Position numbers and translations under genes: made by a program
Assembly: GCA_037952775.1 (NCBI GenBank)
Contig: JBANAY010000003.1
Coordinates: forward strand, 5,518,001 to 5,582,000
Source of the DNA: Clonostachys chloroleuca
Lineage: Eukaryota; Ascomycota; Sordariomycetes; Hypocreales; Bionectriaceae
Reading direction: 5' to 3'
DNA length: 64,000 bases
Shown here: one piece after another, positions 43,979 to 55,758 of the stretch
Layout of the letters: each line of letters begins with the position of its first letter
How positions within the stretch are numbered: the stretch's first letter is position 1
Notes under the pieces: model-generated
Database searches by the model: none
The model's input: the letters and a program-made list of their open reading frames with translations, nothing else
Told to the model about the DNA's origin: nothing

Positions 43979-45619
43979 TTAAATCTTGGACGAGAAGACT
44001 TCTTCAGAAACCTCCTTGGCGGCCAATCCGCCTCGTTCGATGGCCCCGTCAATGTATCCGCGCCATCCCATAGCCCAGTCAGAGTTTGCAAACAAGATGC
44101 TTCCATGCCGTTTCTGCAGCGCGGAAAGGTGTTCGAAGCTATAATTCGGCGGATACATGCACCACGAGCCTCGCGAGTAGGGATCTGTGCTCCAATTATG
44201 CCAGATCTGCAAGATGAAAGAAGATGTCATGGTCAGCATTCAAAATACTACAAATCTGACGTGAGTGAGTGAGAGCCTACCGTCTTCTTGACATCCATGT
44301 CGTGCAACCTCTTGCAATCCGCTACATAGTCTCTAGCATCCTCTTCAGGGGTTGAGAATGACTTGTTGACACCGAAGCTGACAAGGTGGGTGGTTCCTCT
44401 GGCGGTCGTGCCGTCTCCAAATGCGCTGCAGGCCCTTGTGACAGGGAAGGATGCAGAAGACCAAGATCGAAGTGCGTCGCCTTGGACTTCAAGGTGGACC
44501 TTTGCACCATGGTTGATATTTCCGGGACGAGTGGCCGCTGCCATCTTGGCAGTGTCCAGAGGCGGGTCGAAACGGACATGTTCGAGCAGGTTGAGAGGAA
44601 GAGTGCAAATCAGTCGCTTCGCTTCCCAATGCTGATTGACAATGACTCGATCGCCCTTGTCTTGGATAATCTCCGCAGCGGTGTTGAACGAGTACGCAAG
44701 ATTTTGAGTCTTGAGAGCTTCATCAAAAAAGCATCGCGCGAAGCTCGACTGCCCAGTCGGAAGCTTGAACTCGTCTCCAGTCTCGTAAAGGCCATCCATC
44801 GTATATCCACCCAACGCCCACCACCTAAGCACATCGAAAAACCCGGCCTTGTCCATATCAGCGCCATAGATGGAAGACAGGCGAGCTTGGAGGAGGGTTA
44901 TCTCATCCTCGGTGACATCATGTCGGATCTGGTCCAGCCGCTGAGCGACCGACATCTTTTCCCACGCCTTGACCTTGGGGTTGAAGTGCGGATCATGCGG
45001 CAACGGCATGACCTCTCGTCCCAACTTACCATCCACATCGCAGAGCTTTCGGAAGGCTTTCTCAGTCATGGCATGCTTGTAATTTGTTAGCACAATTCTA
45101 CAATTCATGGCCTACAAAGGAGGAGATGCCATTACCGCTTTCCCATGGTCGATGATCTGACGGTTGCCGTTAAGCAACGCTGTATAGTAGTTGACACCAA
45201 CAGATTTGTCATGACTCAGCAACAGCTCAGTGAGGCCATATCGGGACATTTCTCGATAGGTATGGGGCTGGTTCCAATGGACCCAAGTGCCACCCATCTC
45301 GTACAAGTGACCGTCGACTTCTGCCGTGAAGGTTCGTCCACCGATCCTATCACGAGCCTCGAGCAGGAGGACATTGAACCCTATCGACCGTGATGCATCA
45401 GTACTGCCACTATTGTCCAGCTCAGGTTTACCTACCAGCTATGCAAAGATCTCGGCAGGCAGTCAATCCAGAGTATCCAGCACCGACGACGATGACATTG
45501 TAGACTCGTAATCTCTTACCACCAACGTTTGTTGGCGGATTAATGGCTCCTGCACATCTCAGGCCCTTCTGGAGTAAGTCGTTGTCATTTTGGAGATAGA
45601 ACCCGTCTCGAGTGGTCAT
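43979..45619 (-). CDS. Flavin-containing amine oxidase
   Basis: FAD-dependent oxidase that deaminates amines to aldehydes, 483 residues. Exons: 45436-45619, 45136-45380, 44281-45075 and 43979-44206, all in frame. The dinucleotide fold is VYNVIVVGAGYSGLTACRDL, followed after the first intron by FNVLLLEARDRIGGRT. Then come GGTWVHWNQPH, the substrate domain (WWALGGYTMDGLYE) and the C-terminal FAD site near SDWAMGWRGYIDGAIERGG. The aromatic cage region before this contains WSTDPYSRGSW. Start 45619 is preferred to 45730 because TATATA lies at 45704-45710. It converges with the ToxD-like reductase. Confidence 0.9.
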
Positions 45620-46106
45620 ATTGGTCCTTCTATTTGATATGGTGAGGTTGGTCTTGTCGAACGTTGCGGGTTGGAGGTGAATGGACGGTATGCAAACCAG
45701 TGCATATATAGGATTATCTCGTGACTGCATTCACTTGCTCGCCTCCTCGCCTACTAGCCCAGTGTGGTAGTAACCAAGCATTCTCGTTCTCACTACCTAT
45801 TTTAGATTAGATTTCTCACTTACCCACGTGGTATCGACGACAACGGTTGGCAGCCCATCACGCCTGTCGATCGCACCCTACAGCCAGCCGGGCACTGCCA
45901 CTGGGTGCCTTTGTCATGTTGAGTTCCACTAGTGTTCCAAAACCAGCAACACCCAGAGGCTCTCATTCTTATTTCCTATTCCAGCTTAGACACTCTGTCT
46001 TCAGTCTTCAAGCATCACAAAATAGTAGTCTGTTAACTTTAGCTTGCTATACATACAGTAGCAACGACCCATAAGAATTAAACCACAAAACTTTAATGGA
46101 CATTCT
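45620..46106. other. Intergenic between amine oxidase and Zn2Cys6 gene
   Basis: This gap holds the amine oxidase promoter with its TATA box at 45704-45710. Nothing else is recognised. Confidence 0.55.
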
Positions 46107-47711
46107 CTAATCGATCCTATTTGGTTTGATAAAGACTGTCGTGTATCTTTTGGTGACCTGGCCTGCATATGCATCGAAGAGTGCTCTCCGGAAAAGCCCA
46201 GAAATAGGAAAGTTTCGAGCCTGTTGTTTGCCCAGAATATCCAGTACCCCCCTCCGGTCCTCGTACGACACCGTCTCCAACCCCATCGAGAACAAAAACA
46301 GCATGATAACGCCATTGAGCAACCCAGCCCGATTCATGATGGTAGTGATGCAGGCCATATTTTCCAGCGCGTATTTGTGCAGTTGGTCTGGCGCCATGAC
46401 TGGGAGATCACACTGGAGCAACTTCCAGCTATCGTGCCGATGTTGATGAGGACCCAGTAGCTGTACGGAGCGAGCAATTGGTAGTTTGAATGTGAGGCTT
46501 TGCCGACCTGCAGGAAGCGTTGGAGCAATCTTACCTGTATTGATGATGCTTCGCACACGATTTCTAATCATTTGACCTTCTGCTTGGTGCTTAGCTGGGT
46601 GGAGGGGCGATTTATTGTTTCGGCGAGCCATTCAAACATCCTATCCAATTGGTTAGTGGGCTGTTTGATTTGAGCTTTACATGTCAGCTTCCATACCTCC
46701 CTTGAAGGTTCCCCTAGCGCCAAGTCGCTGTTAGTATGTAGTCGATATCATTAATTAGGGGCGAAGGTATAGTGGTAAGTGTGGGATGTAGAAGATATTT
46801 CGCCTAAAAGGGATCCGGTGGTAAAGTCTGGGCCAAAGGGGTATACCGACCGCGAAACTGCATTTACAGAATCGGTCAACTGTGCAAGTCGTATCAGGTC
46901 TTTGTCAAAGGGAGACAAATGCGAACCACGTTTCAGCGTCTCGTCAACGAAGCCGGAGATGATTGGCATCAGTGATGCGACTGGGTCGAAGTATTTGTCC
47001 AGAACGGACTGCAAATAGTCAGCAATACTCGCGAAACAGATGGTCACATACAAAAGGAGAGGGTCATGGTCGATCCGGTGTTGGGTTTGGTAATAGGAAG
47101 AGGCAACCACATATATCTACCGCCATTAAAATCAGCGCGCAGGCTATCGGCCCTCGCCCATGTCTTTTCCTTGCAGTAGTATCTCATCTGTCGGGCACAA
47201 ATCTCCATTTGCTTATCTGCAAGGTTCCACAGCCTTGTACGTTGCCTCTCAAGCTCGAATGGCCCGCCTGCTCGGATCATGTGCACACCCCTCCGGCAAG
47301 CTCAATGACTCTGCTCACGTCATGATCATGTTGGCTCAGTGTTACCATGGCGTCGGACCATAACACGGATAATTGTAGCAGATCCCCGAATGCGTCTTCG
47401 AAACACACGGTTGTATGTTTCCAGGACGGCAGAATGATTGCCTTGGGAGGAGTGGGTTGCTTGACTAGCACCAACTGCATCTTGATCTGTTCCCTTGATC
47501 GCCGTGTGGAATAGGAGCATTTCAGAAAACGGGCGAAACAATATGAGCAGGAGCTCCTTCCGGGCGTGCCATCGCACTGCATGCAGTATCAACAAGAAAT
47601 ACTTCGGTCGTGCACTGTCCTTTTGCCAGGTTTACTTACCCGCTTGTGGACTCTTCGGCAGCTGACGCAACGGTGGCCTCTTCGCCGGTTGTCGAATGGG
47701 CCACAGAACAT
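46107..47711 (-). CDS. Zn2Cys6 transcription factor, model incomplete and possibly broken
   Basis: The first exon (47640-47711) encodes a start Met and GHRCVSCRRVHKR. After a 63-base intron (GTAAGT donor) the second opens at 47576 with CDGTPGRSSCSYCFARFLKC, completing a CX2CX6CX8CX2CX6C zinc cluster. Further down, fragments in other frames fit a fungal regulator: ERQRTRLWNLADKQM, then after a probable intron LDKYFDPVASLMPIISGFVDE, and at the end MNRAGLLNGVIMLF and GLFRRALFDAYAG. Moving from the second exon to ERQRTRLW needs a frame change near 47280-47290 that no normal-sized intron explains. Exact exons are therefore not given. It may be a decaying regulator. Confidence 0.6.
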
Positions 47712-48190
47712 TTTACATTAAAGGAGCACGAGATTCTGGAGAAAAGCGGGCGTTAATGTAAAAACAGCATCAGTATGGATGCCTTTGACTCCGTAGAAAG
47801 CTTTGATGGTAAGAGACCGGAATATTTGTTTGCTCCAGCGGTAATGTTCCACGAGGGCTGAGCGTGATCCGAACAGGGTCCTATGTGCCGAGCAAGGGTC
47901 ATGATAATCATTCCCCTTCAAGGCGCCTTTTAGAGCGCCCCCCTGCCCCATCTTACGGCTTCTTGAAATGGCTGACTTTGAGGGGACCAAATTGAAACTT
48001 TGACTTTCCACGGGAAGTCAGCAAACATAATTCATCAAAATTGCCGAGGTTCAATACTCCTATCTCAGTCTATTGTCATAAAAAAAAAAGCATAAAAACA
48101 AGCTCAGTCCTCAATTCAGTTTCTAAAACTACATGCTTTTTACTCTTTGTCCAATTCGGCACATCTTTCAGCTAGCCATCACCATTCGCA
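47712..48190. other. Divergent intergenic region
   Basis: Promoter region between the Zn2Cys6 gene and the lipase. A short A run lies near 48080. No gene is seen. Confidence 0.6.
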
Positions 48191-49491
48191 ATGCTTCCTC
48201 GTTCTCTGTTTGTTACCACGGCGCTCTGCCTTGGCCTCACAAGGGCTGAGCAAGCCTCTAACTTTGATCTTCCTCCTGAGTTAATGGAGGAGCATGGCTG
48301 CGATGCCCAATGTCAAGCCGCCGTCGCCCAAGCAAACGCGGCCGACCTGCAGATATTCGGAACCGAGTTTGACTTTGAGTTCTACAGCACGGCGGCGAAC
48401 TTTACAGCCTCCAAGCCTGGAGATGTCCTCAAGCTCAACCTCGTCGATAGCTCTACCATCAACGTCGAGCCGGGCACCACCGTTTTTAAAATGCAGTATA
48501 CGTCTGAAGACTTGGACGGGTCGCCCGTCCCAGCCACCGCGTTCATTGCGTTTCCAATAACTGAGGCGGCGGACCCATACAGGCTCGTGGCGATTGCGCA
48601 CGGCACCACTGGGGTTTTCAGGGGTTGTGCCCTTCTGTGTCCAATGCTATGCCCAGCTATCAAGGCTGGGAGACGACGGAATATGCCGTTGTAGCGACTG
48701 ACTATACTGGTCTGGGAAATAACTACACCAATCACAAGTATCTCAGCAATGCCGCCCATGCCAACGACTTGATTTACTCCGTCGTGGCCGCCAAGTCGGC
48801 ATTTCCGCACCGCTTGACGAACGAATGGGTCTCCTTTGGGCACTCCCAGGGAGGGTCAGCTGTCTGGAAGCTCTCTGAGCACAAGCTTGTGCAAGACCCT
48901 AAGAGCGGTTACCTAGGAGGCGTGGCCTTGGCTCCCGCTGCTCCCCAGACCCATGAGCAAATCATATCTGGACTCGACATGTTTCGAGACTCTACTGATC
49001 TAGCTGCCCTTTCCTACCTCCCCGCCATGATCGGCGTATATCTAGGTGTCAAGGCAGTCTTCCCTGACTACGATCCTACTTGGCTATCCAACGAGGCGAA
49101 GAAGCTCTTTGAGCTTCCAGGGTTAGGCCAGTATTGTGTGACCGCCATGTGGAGCCTCCTCAGCACCTCGTCCCCTGATAAGCTTCTTGCCAGCTTCGAC
49201 GCCTCCAAGGATTCCACGTCGATGGAGTTCCAAAAGATCAACGGCGTGGGGCTGGGGTCGTCAGCCAGCCGACCGCTTCTCGTCGCGCATGGCGACAAGG
49301 ACGTGACCGTGTCCGTGAATAGCACCATAGCCGCTTTCAAGGACGCTTGCTCGCATGGCAACCCCATTCACCTGAGCATCTACCCCGGGCAGGATCATTC
49401 TGGGGTGGTTGCCGAGTCTAGGCTCGAATGGCTTCGCTTCATTGCAGATCGGTTTGATGGAGCAGAGTTTGACAACGCCTGTGCCAAATAA
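48191..49491 (+). pseudogene. Secretory lipase with a one-base frameshift
   Basis: Extracellular triacylglycerol lipase of the fungal secretory (LIP) family. The signal peptide is MLPRSLFVTTALCLGLTRA. The first part runs to YRLVAIAHGTTGVFRGCA in one frame; the conserved continuation PSVSNAMPSYQGW and YAVVATDYTGLGNNY is one frame over. A single missing C in the CCC at 48630-48632 accounts for this. The second part has the nucleophile elbow FGHSQGGSAV, the Asp in LLVAHGDKDV and the His in YPGQDHSGVV, and ends at TAA 49491. Apart from the shift the protein would be complete, about 433 residues. Homopolymer position makes a sequencing error plausible. Confidence 0.85.
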
Positions 49492-50307
49492 GTACTTTGA
49501 AGTAGGAGTCGTGTGAATCTGAGTTAAGAAAACTCAAATTTGTAGAACAGCGTTAGCATTATGTCAGAGCAGAGGTTTCATTGTATTCCCCGATAACGGT
49601 ATTTACTGAGCCATGGAAACAGTCATCTCCAGGTACTCTGTATTGAGATCTCGATTGGCCCGAATCGATGTCGGATAAGGAATCGCTTGAGAAGCCGGAT
49701 ACGAGGCATACCATGCCGCTTCATGTGTAAAGCAAGGGTTCTAACATAAGTAGCCAAGTGGGTGACATTGAAATTGAGACACTCAAACGTGAAGCTGCTT
49801 GTTCTCAAATCTGCGACCAGTATTATCAGATTATTGAGTCCCAATAATATATAATACTGTGTTTATTGTTACTTTCTTTCACTTTTATACTACTGAAATT
49901 CTCTAATTATTGCAGAAAGTAGTCGATTAATAACCAACTCTTCCATTAGGTACCTCCTTTCTTGGTAGGTATTAGCAGAATACTACTTGATATATTGTGC
50001 CTCTCCCCGCTATCCCATTTCCTTCCTACAGAGTGCAGATCCCAAGTCACAGCCACACAGCTTCGGTGATGACGCAATGAGTTTGGGCTAACTTGTCACA
50101 CTTTTAAAATACCATATATTTCTATTCATCCTCATTCAAATTCATGTGATACTTTCTTAGTTTTCCATCATTCTTACTGCTAAACGCATCATTTGTTCTC
50201 TTCAGCCCCACGTTCGTCTGGCCCCCCAGTAACCCCGATCCCAGTCCCCAAGACCATCGAGATTCCCGTGCTACTGGCACATTTCGTTATACATCTTTCT
50301 AAGCATC
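49492..50307. other. Intergenic, nothing recognised
   Basis: An AT-rich 816-base gap. Its right end is the leader of the next gene. Confidence 0.6.
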
Positions 50308-51036
50308 ATGGGAACCGACACTCTAGACACCGAGCTGCCTCCATCCTACGAAGCCGCAACTGGGCAAGCTCCGTACGAGCTCGTGGAACCAGCCAGCCTG
50401 GTGTTGCATGGCATGGATATCGTCGTTGAAAACAAAGGAGACGCTACGCCGCTTTATCAACTCAGTCGCAACATAACGGCGCTTCCGCCAAAGAACAACT
50501 CATCTTCAATCCACTTGCATCGCGTTGAGCGGGGCGCATCCGAGAAAACAAATGGTGAGCCTGTCACGACTCACATATTCCATCTTGTACACCCCGTCAA
50601 CGCGGATTTCCGAGATGATCTGCCACCGTACTATGTTACGGCTACCTCCCCAGATGCCCTTGGCAACATCATCCTCGAGGCGAACAAACATACGCTCCAG
50701 AGAACCGAGTTCAGTGCAAAGCTGAGCCGGGACACAAACTCTGGGACTAAGCCACTGTTTCACGCAAAGGATGATCAACAACTCGTTTTTTATTCAAAGA
50801 ACAGCCGGAAGGGTGGGCAGGAATGGCTTGACCAGCATGGCAAACTGCTGGCCACTGAATGTCATAACGACCAACTTCCGACGTTGAAAATGGAGACCCC
50901 CGTGCCCAGAAAACTAAAGGATGCGCTGGTTGCTATGTGGTGCACGATGCTTTGGTATGAACTGGCCGAGAGCAGAGGGGCCAAGAGAGAACGCAAGTGT
51001 GACCCAACTCCTTATGTCGCCGAGTTTTCTGGCTAA
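50308..51036 (+). CDS. Conserved-looking hypothetical protein with PPxY motif
   Basis: A 242-residue single-exon protein. The N-terminus MGTDTLDTELPPSYEAAT carries a PPxY motif, a known binding site for WW domains of ubiquitin ligases and their adaptors. The rest looks like a beta-rich domain (LVLHGMDIVVENKG, LYQLSRNITALP, THIFHLVHP, KPLFHAKDDQQLVFYS) followed by a helix KDALVAMWCTMLWYEL. The strand pattern reminds me of tubby/LURP-one-like domains, but this is only an impression. No partner genes are obvious. Confidence 0.65.
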   Translation: MGTDTLDTELPPSYEAATGQAPYELVEPASLVLHGMDIVVENKGDATPLYQLSRNITALPPKNNSSSIHLHRVERGASEKTNGEPVTTHIFHLVHPVNADFRDDLPPYYVTATSPDALGNIILEANKHTLQRTEFSAKLSRDTNSGTKPLFHAKDDQQLVFYSKNSRKGGQEWLDQHGKLLATECHNDQLPTLKMETPVPRKLKDALVAMWCTMLWYELAESRGAKRERKCDPTPYVAEFSG

Positions 51037-52592
51037 CAATATGTCGCAGTTCTAGAGAGAATGACGGTCCCTTCAGATCCAAATAGTGGAAGGACTGCGA
51101 TGAAATCAGCCGGGTTAGGGCTTGCGGTAGGACTGAGTGGCGCTGGAGGTTCTGGCTGAACGGACGTTGTGAGATCGGGCCAGGTTCGAATAGAGGCACG
51201 GTATTAAAACACAATGGCGTTTTATTATGTGAATCATTCACTCAAGGTTTCAGTAGCTTCCTGATGAAACTTCTATAGCTTACCACAACCGCAACATCAT
51301 TTAGATCCCAGTATGTAGCCAAAAGGTAATGTGGCTATAGGGTATTTATGATGTAAGACGCATTTTGTAAGGAGCCGGATCGTCAGTACATCCGCTATTG
51401 TGAGCACAGCCGCTGATTTATATGTACTCTTGATCTCCAGCACCTTTGCTTTGATGCTTCTACAAGGTAATGCGCACTGAAGAAGATGGATGTGTTAGAG
51501 ACTGTGCCGCGAGCTACTGCCACCAGTTGGAACGATGTGCGGAGTGATACCCCCTGGCTACAAAATAGAGTTGTTGACACCAACTCATAATAACTCAGGC
51601 TAAAAGATATTAGGTAAGGAGCTGCGGGTACAACGGCTGCTCAGTAAACTTCCTGTTTCAGCGCTCGTGTCGCAATTTGCCAGAATTTGGGTCCTCCCTT
51701 GTCGCCCTCGGACCCGTCGGTATGTTGTGGGCAAAATGCTACGTTGTCATCAAAGCACAGTAGCCATTTATTATCGCTGACGGGCTGGCGATCACCGTGC
51801 CTCCATGAATCTCGTGGGTTTTAGCTCGACGGCATTTCATTCCCAGGTAATACATCACCGCCCGAGAACAGTCGAAGAACAAAAGATGGAGGGAATGAGT
51901 CAGCCCAGCAAGAATGAAACGACTAACTAGCTAAAGCCGGGCGGCAGACTGGATCGAAATTGGATCAGCAAGCTCCTCCCCAATTGTCTCGCACCGGCCG
52001 TGTTAATAATAGACCATTAGCAGTCGGCTGATCCTCCAAACTCCCATCCTAGTCGTGTTACCCACAATTTCACGCTCCCTCAAGATCGCGTTTGCCATCC
52101 AGGAGAGGAGAAAATGGGCAAATGGAGGGATAGAGAGAGGGTGGGAAAAAGCAGAGCTTGTTGGCCTTCGTATATAGCTTGAGAGCCACTCGATGTGTCT
52201 CACCTGCCTAGACACATCATAACATGCGTTTCTTTTTCTGATCCGCCGAGGCTTCGGACTGCGCCGCCAATGTTGGAATGGGGCACTGAATCCCAAAGGG
52301 ACTTTGGTAGTGTTTCCCTGACGCTGATTTGCTGGACTAATGTGATGCTCGCCTTGGCATCTTGGCGTGTCTGGAGCCGGTTTGACATGATCGTCTGTTG
52401 TCCCCTCTCAGTTCATCTTGGCTCTTTCGTCATTTTCCATTTCCTGTTCTCTCAGCGGTGTTTTCCCTCCCAAGCAATGCTTGAACGGCCCCATGACGGA
52501 CTCTGAAGGCGAGCGATAGGTCGTATGTTAACGGAGAAGACGGCGACAACGGCGACAACAGCGACATTGAGCGAAAGCGGATAGCGACCACG
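51037..52592. other. Intergenic, nothing recognised
   Basis: About 1.55 kb of ordinary composition. Open frames are short and without family resemblance. The right end is the Kelch gene promoter. Confidence 0.55.
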
Positions 52593-54675
52593 ATGGCGCC
52601 GGCACGATTGCTTTTCCTTCTGTCCTGCCTGTTCTCGACTCTGGGCGCGACCGTGACAGAGACGAACAAGTTGTATCAGCGACGAGCATACCAAAATGGT
52701 AATTCCGACCCCAGATTTATTCGCTTCCAATGAAAAAACAAATATCAAAGGCGGCGCATAGCTTACAATGCATATTTTTCCTTTTCAGCTGTAAACATGG
52801 GCGGTTTCCTCTACCTGGAGGGTGGAGAAAAGTCATATTATCTCGACTCGGGAGAGAAAGAAACAGTCAATGGCGAACCATTTGCCCTTGACTCTGATGG
52901 ATGTGAGGCTCCTGAGAAATTCCCCCACCTACAAGGTAGATTAAGATAAAGTGCTGACAGTTGGCTCAATAGGGGGTAGCAACACCAGATTTATTCCTCT
53001 CAACAAACGCTGGAAGCCTGCCGAGATCGAGTACCAGACAATTCCCTTCATATCTGGCCAAAAGACAGTCATATTGGCCAGTCTCTGGATAGGAGGAAAT
53101 ACATTGTATAGATGGGGTGGCGAATTGACCGGCGACCGGACGTACGAGAAGAACGACAAGCACTTCCTGACATTAAACCCCTCCACCAGCACCGGCGATG
53201 GGAACTGGCAGGCGTACACCGGAGAGGACAAGTTCAATGCGACTGGCAATGGAGCGACAACATCTTGTGACGGGGTCGGGTATGTTTTTGGGGGAATTTC
53301 TTGGAGCGGAACAAGCCCTTCCATCACGTCTGATGCAAAGGAGTCGCAGTCAGGCATGTTCATGTTCAATACTTCCACCAAGGCGTGGAGGAAGTCGACA
53401 TCTGATCTCAACATCCCGGGCGCAACCCACAGATCAGGCAACGCTGTCTGTCTTTCAGGATTCCTCGATTACTCTCTCGTCGCTCTCCTTGGTGGCACTG
53501 TCCGTAGTTCGCAAACCCAGCGGTCGTTCAGTAAGCTTACCTTCTTTGATCCGATCGCGGACAGATGGAGGACTCAGACCACCCAAAACTTCCCCTCGGA
53601 ACGAGATAGCGCTTGTGCCGTGGGTGTGCGAAGCAAGTACGGGACATATGAGATGTGAGCAAAAGCCCTTGACGTCTTGGCTCCAGTCAGAAGGCAGTAA
53701 CTAATCCGCTCGTCAGATATCTTTACGGAGGCATGGACAAGTCAGGAACAGCATATTCCGATATTTACGTCTTATCCCTCCCGTTGTTCAGATGGTTCAA
53801 AGTAACACCGCCCAACACTCCGAAACGCCAACTCCACTCCTGCGTACTCGCTGGTAAGAGGCAGATGGTTTCATACGGCGGCTTGGACGCCAAATATAGC
53901 ACAGATGCTTGGAAGAGCTCTGATCCTTGGGCCAACACTTTGGGAATCTTCGACCTGAATACACTTCAGTGGAAGGACGAGTTCGACCCGGATCTGGGTG
54001 AATACGAAATGCCAGACGAGATTAAGAAGGCCTATGATGCGGGGTTTGTACACCTCGACATGATCCTCATGAATAGTGCTAATCATTGAAATAGGGGCCT
54101 TGGTAATGTTATTTGGGACGATGAAGAGAACAAGAGCATCTTCATGAGCAACTGTATGTCTTCAAGTAGCTTCTCCGTCTTTTAACATGAGCACTGACTT
54201 AAGGTATATAGACCTTGGAACCAACACTACAAATACTACCAACAGCACCGACAGTTCTGGTTCTGGTAATCAATCCGACAACTCGTCCTCGGGTACTCCT
54301 GCTGGTGCAATTGCGGGCGGCGTCGTGGGAGGCGTTGTTGGCCTTGCAATTATCGGCGTCGCGGCCTGGTTCTTCCTCCGTCGGCGCAACCAAGGAAGAG
54401 AGCAAGTAGGCGAGGTTGAAGGATCAACAGAGCTTCCGAAAGAGCTTTACGGAGGCCCTCCGGTGCCAAGGACACCCAGTAGGTCTGCCAAGTCGCCTGC
54501 TCCTCCAAGATACGTTGCCCAACCATCGTACAACCCAAACGAAACGTACTACGAACTCCATGATACTGGCGTTGCGTCCGAGCTTGCGAGCGACACAGTG
54601 GGCTCTCCCCAGCAGTCCACATTCGCCTCGACTTCACCGAGATCTTATTCGCGCTCCCAAGGATCGGCATTATGA
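52593..54675 (+). CDS. Kelch-repeat cell-surface protein with one membrane segment
   Basis: Probable plasma-membrane protein of 583 residues. Exons: 52593-52698, 52789-52902, 52973-53654, 53717-54043, 54095-54153 and 54212-54675, summing to an exact reading frame. A signal peptide (MAPARLLFLLSCLFSTLGA) leads into a beta-propeller with Kelch-like turns: LYRWGGELTGDRTY, GVGYVFGGISWSG, SLVALLGGTVRSS, YLYGGMDKSG and QMVSYGGLDAK. A Ser/Thr/Asn-rich stalk (TNTTNTTNSTDSSGSG) is followed by a membrane helix (AGGVVGGVVGLAIIGVAAWF), the stop-transfer LRRRNQ and a Pro/Ser-rich cytoplasmic tail. This layout is widespread in filamentous ascomycetes; the ligand is unknown. No sign of damage. Confidence 0.88.
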
Positions 54676-55258
54676 GATTGAAGAAGTAAAGAATCGTTCC
54701 TGGAGCGAACATGAAGCCAACTTAATGAGCTAGACTTAATTTTCCATCATATAATTGAACAAACTTTTCTTGAACTAGTTCCCTTTTCTGATTCGTGCCC
54801 TGCCTTGCCGTACGACTACCGAGCTCACCAGTGACTGCTTCAGCTAAATGGCCTCGCAGGCTCTTAGGCGCTGGTTTCGTTTTGATCAAGGATATTTTCG
54901 GCGTGCATTTGTGCGCGCGGTCCTTCCTGCTGCCGTCGCCTTTACCGAGCTCCGCGTCATCAGCCCCAGGAGGCGTGAACGACGTTGCCTTGTGGCAGAT
55001 GCCAATCGGGGATCGTGAAGATGATTGCCCGCTTTATAGGGGATGTAAGGAAAAGGTTATTATTAAATCGGCTAGTAGAGTTGCTAGAATCAGGATTTAT
55101 ACAAGATAGAACTCGACGATTAGGTTATTCTCCATCGGCCCCTAGAAAAAAAGACGCATCCCTTCCTTCGTTAAGCGACATACATACATAACAATTCAAT
55201 TTCCTATCTTCCTATGTGTTGGGGAAAGACATCATTAATAGGGGGTGTATCTAGATAC
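54676..55258. other. Intergenic with a 15-base direct repeat
   Basis: TCGTTAAGCGACATA occurs at 55168-55182 and again at 55260-55274, at the left edge of the F-box remnant. Nothing else is recognised. Confidence 0.55.
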
Positions 55259-55758
55259 ATCGTTAAGCGACATAAGCATTGAAATCATCACTATGATCAT
55301 AGACCTGCTCTGCAATGATAGCCCAGCCAGCGCTAATGAGCTCGCCCGCGCAAGTTCCTTTTACTATTATTTGACACGGCACTGTCAATATCGAGAAGTC
55401 TGTAACCATATCAGCAACTACCAATGAAGTGGCTTTCCAGAATCGGCTGGCCGTGATTGAGGAGGGAGGCCTACTCCCTGCTATGCGACACGTGAAAGTG
55501 CATATCAGAGCAACAAACGAACAAAAATGCACCACCGCCATGTCCGATGGTGGCTTGGCTACAGTTCGCTTCGACCAGGTGTTCTTCACCAACGAAGTCA
55601 GTCATAGCAATCTAGATGACATTTTGGTCATCTACTCTGCTTTCGCCGATGCGTTGACAGTTCCGCCTAGCCAGAGCTCTACCACTCCTATCTCAGCCTC
55701 TACTACAAGCAGTGTGGCCGTGTCTTCCGGGGGCTTCAGTACTATAACTGACTGTTGA
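55259..55758 (+). pseudogene. F-box-like gene remnant
   Basis: The first frame reads LSDISIEIITMIIDLLCND then ELARASSFYYYLTRHCQYRE, which resembles an N-terminal F-box (substrate adaptor for SCF ubiquitin ligase). It then stops, but a one-base change near 55421 continues as NEVAFQNRLAVIEEGGLLP and MRHVKVHIR, with an open frame to the TGA at 55756-55758. There is no ATG before the F-box-like part and the usual 400-600 residues are not reached. It is best read as a truncated, frameshifted fragment. Confidence 0.55.

Noticed and set aside
48801..48815. CGG-N5-CCG match inside the lipase gene
   Set aside because: It lies in coding sequence and lacks the T/A flanks on both sides; such core matches are expected by chance.
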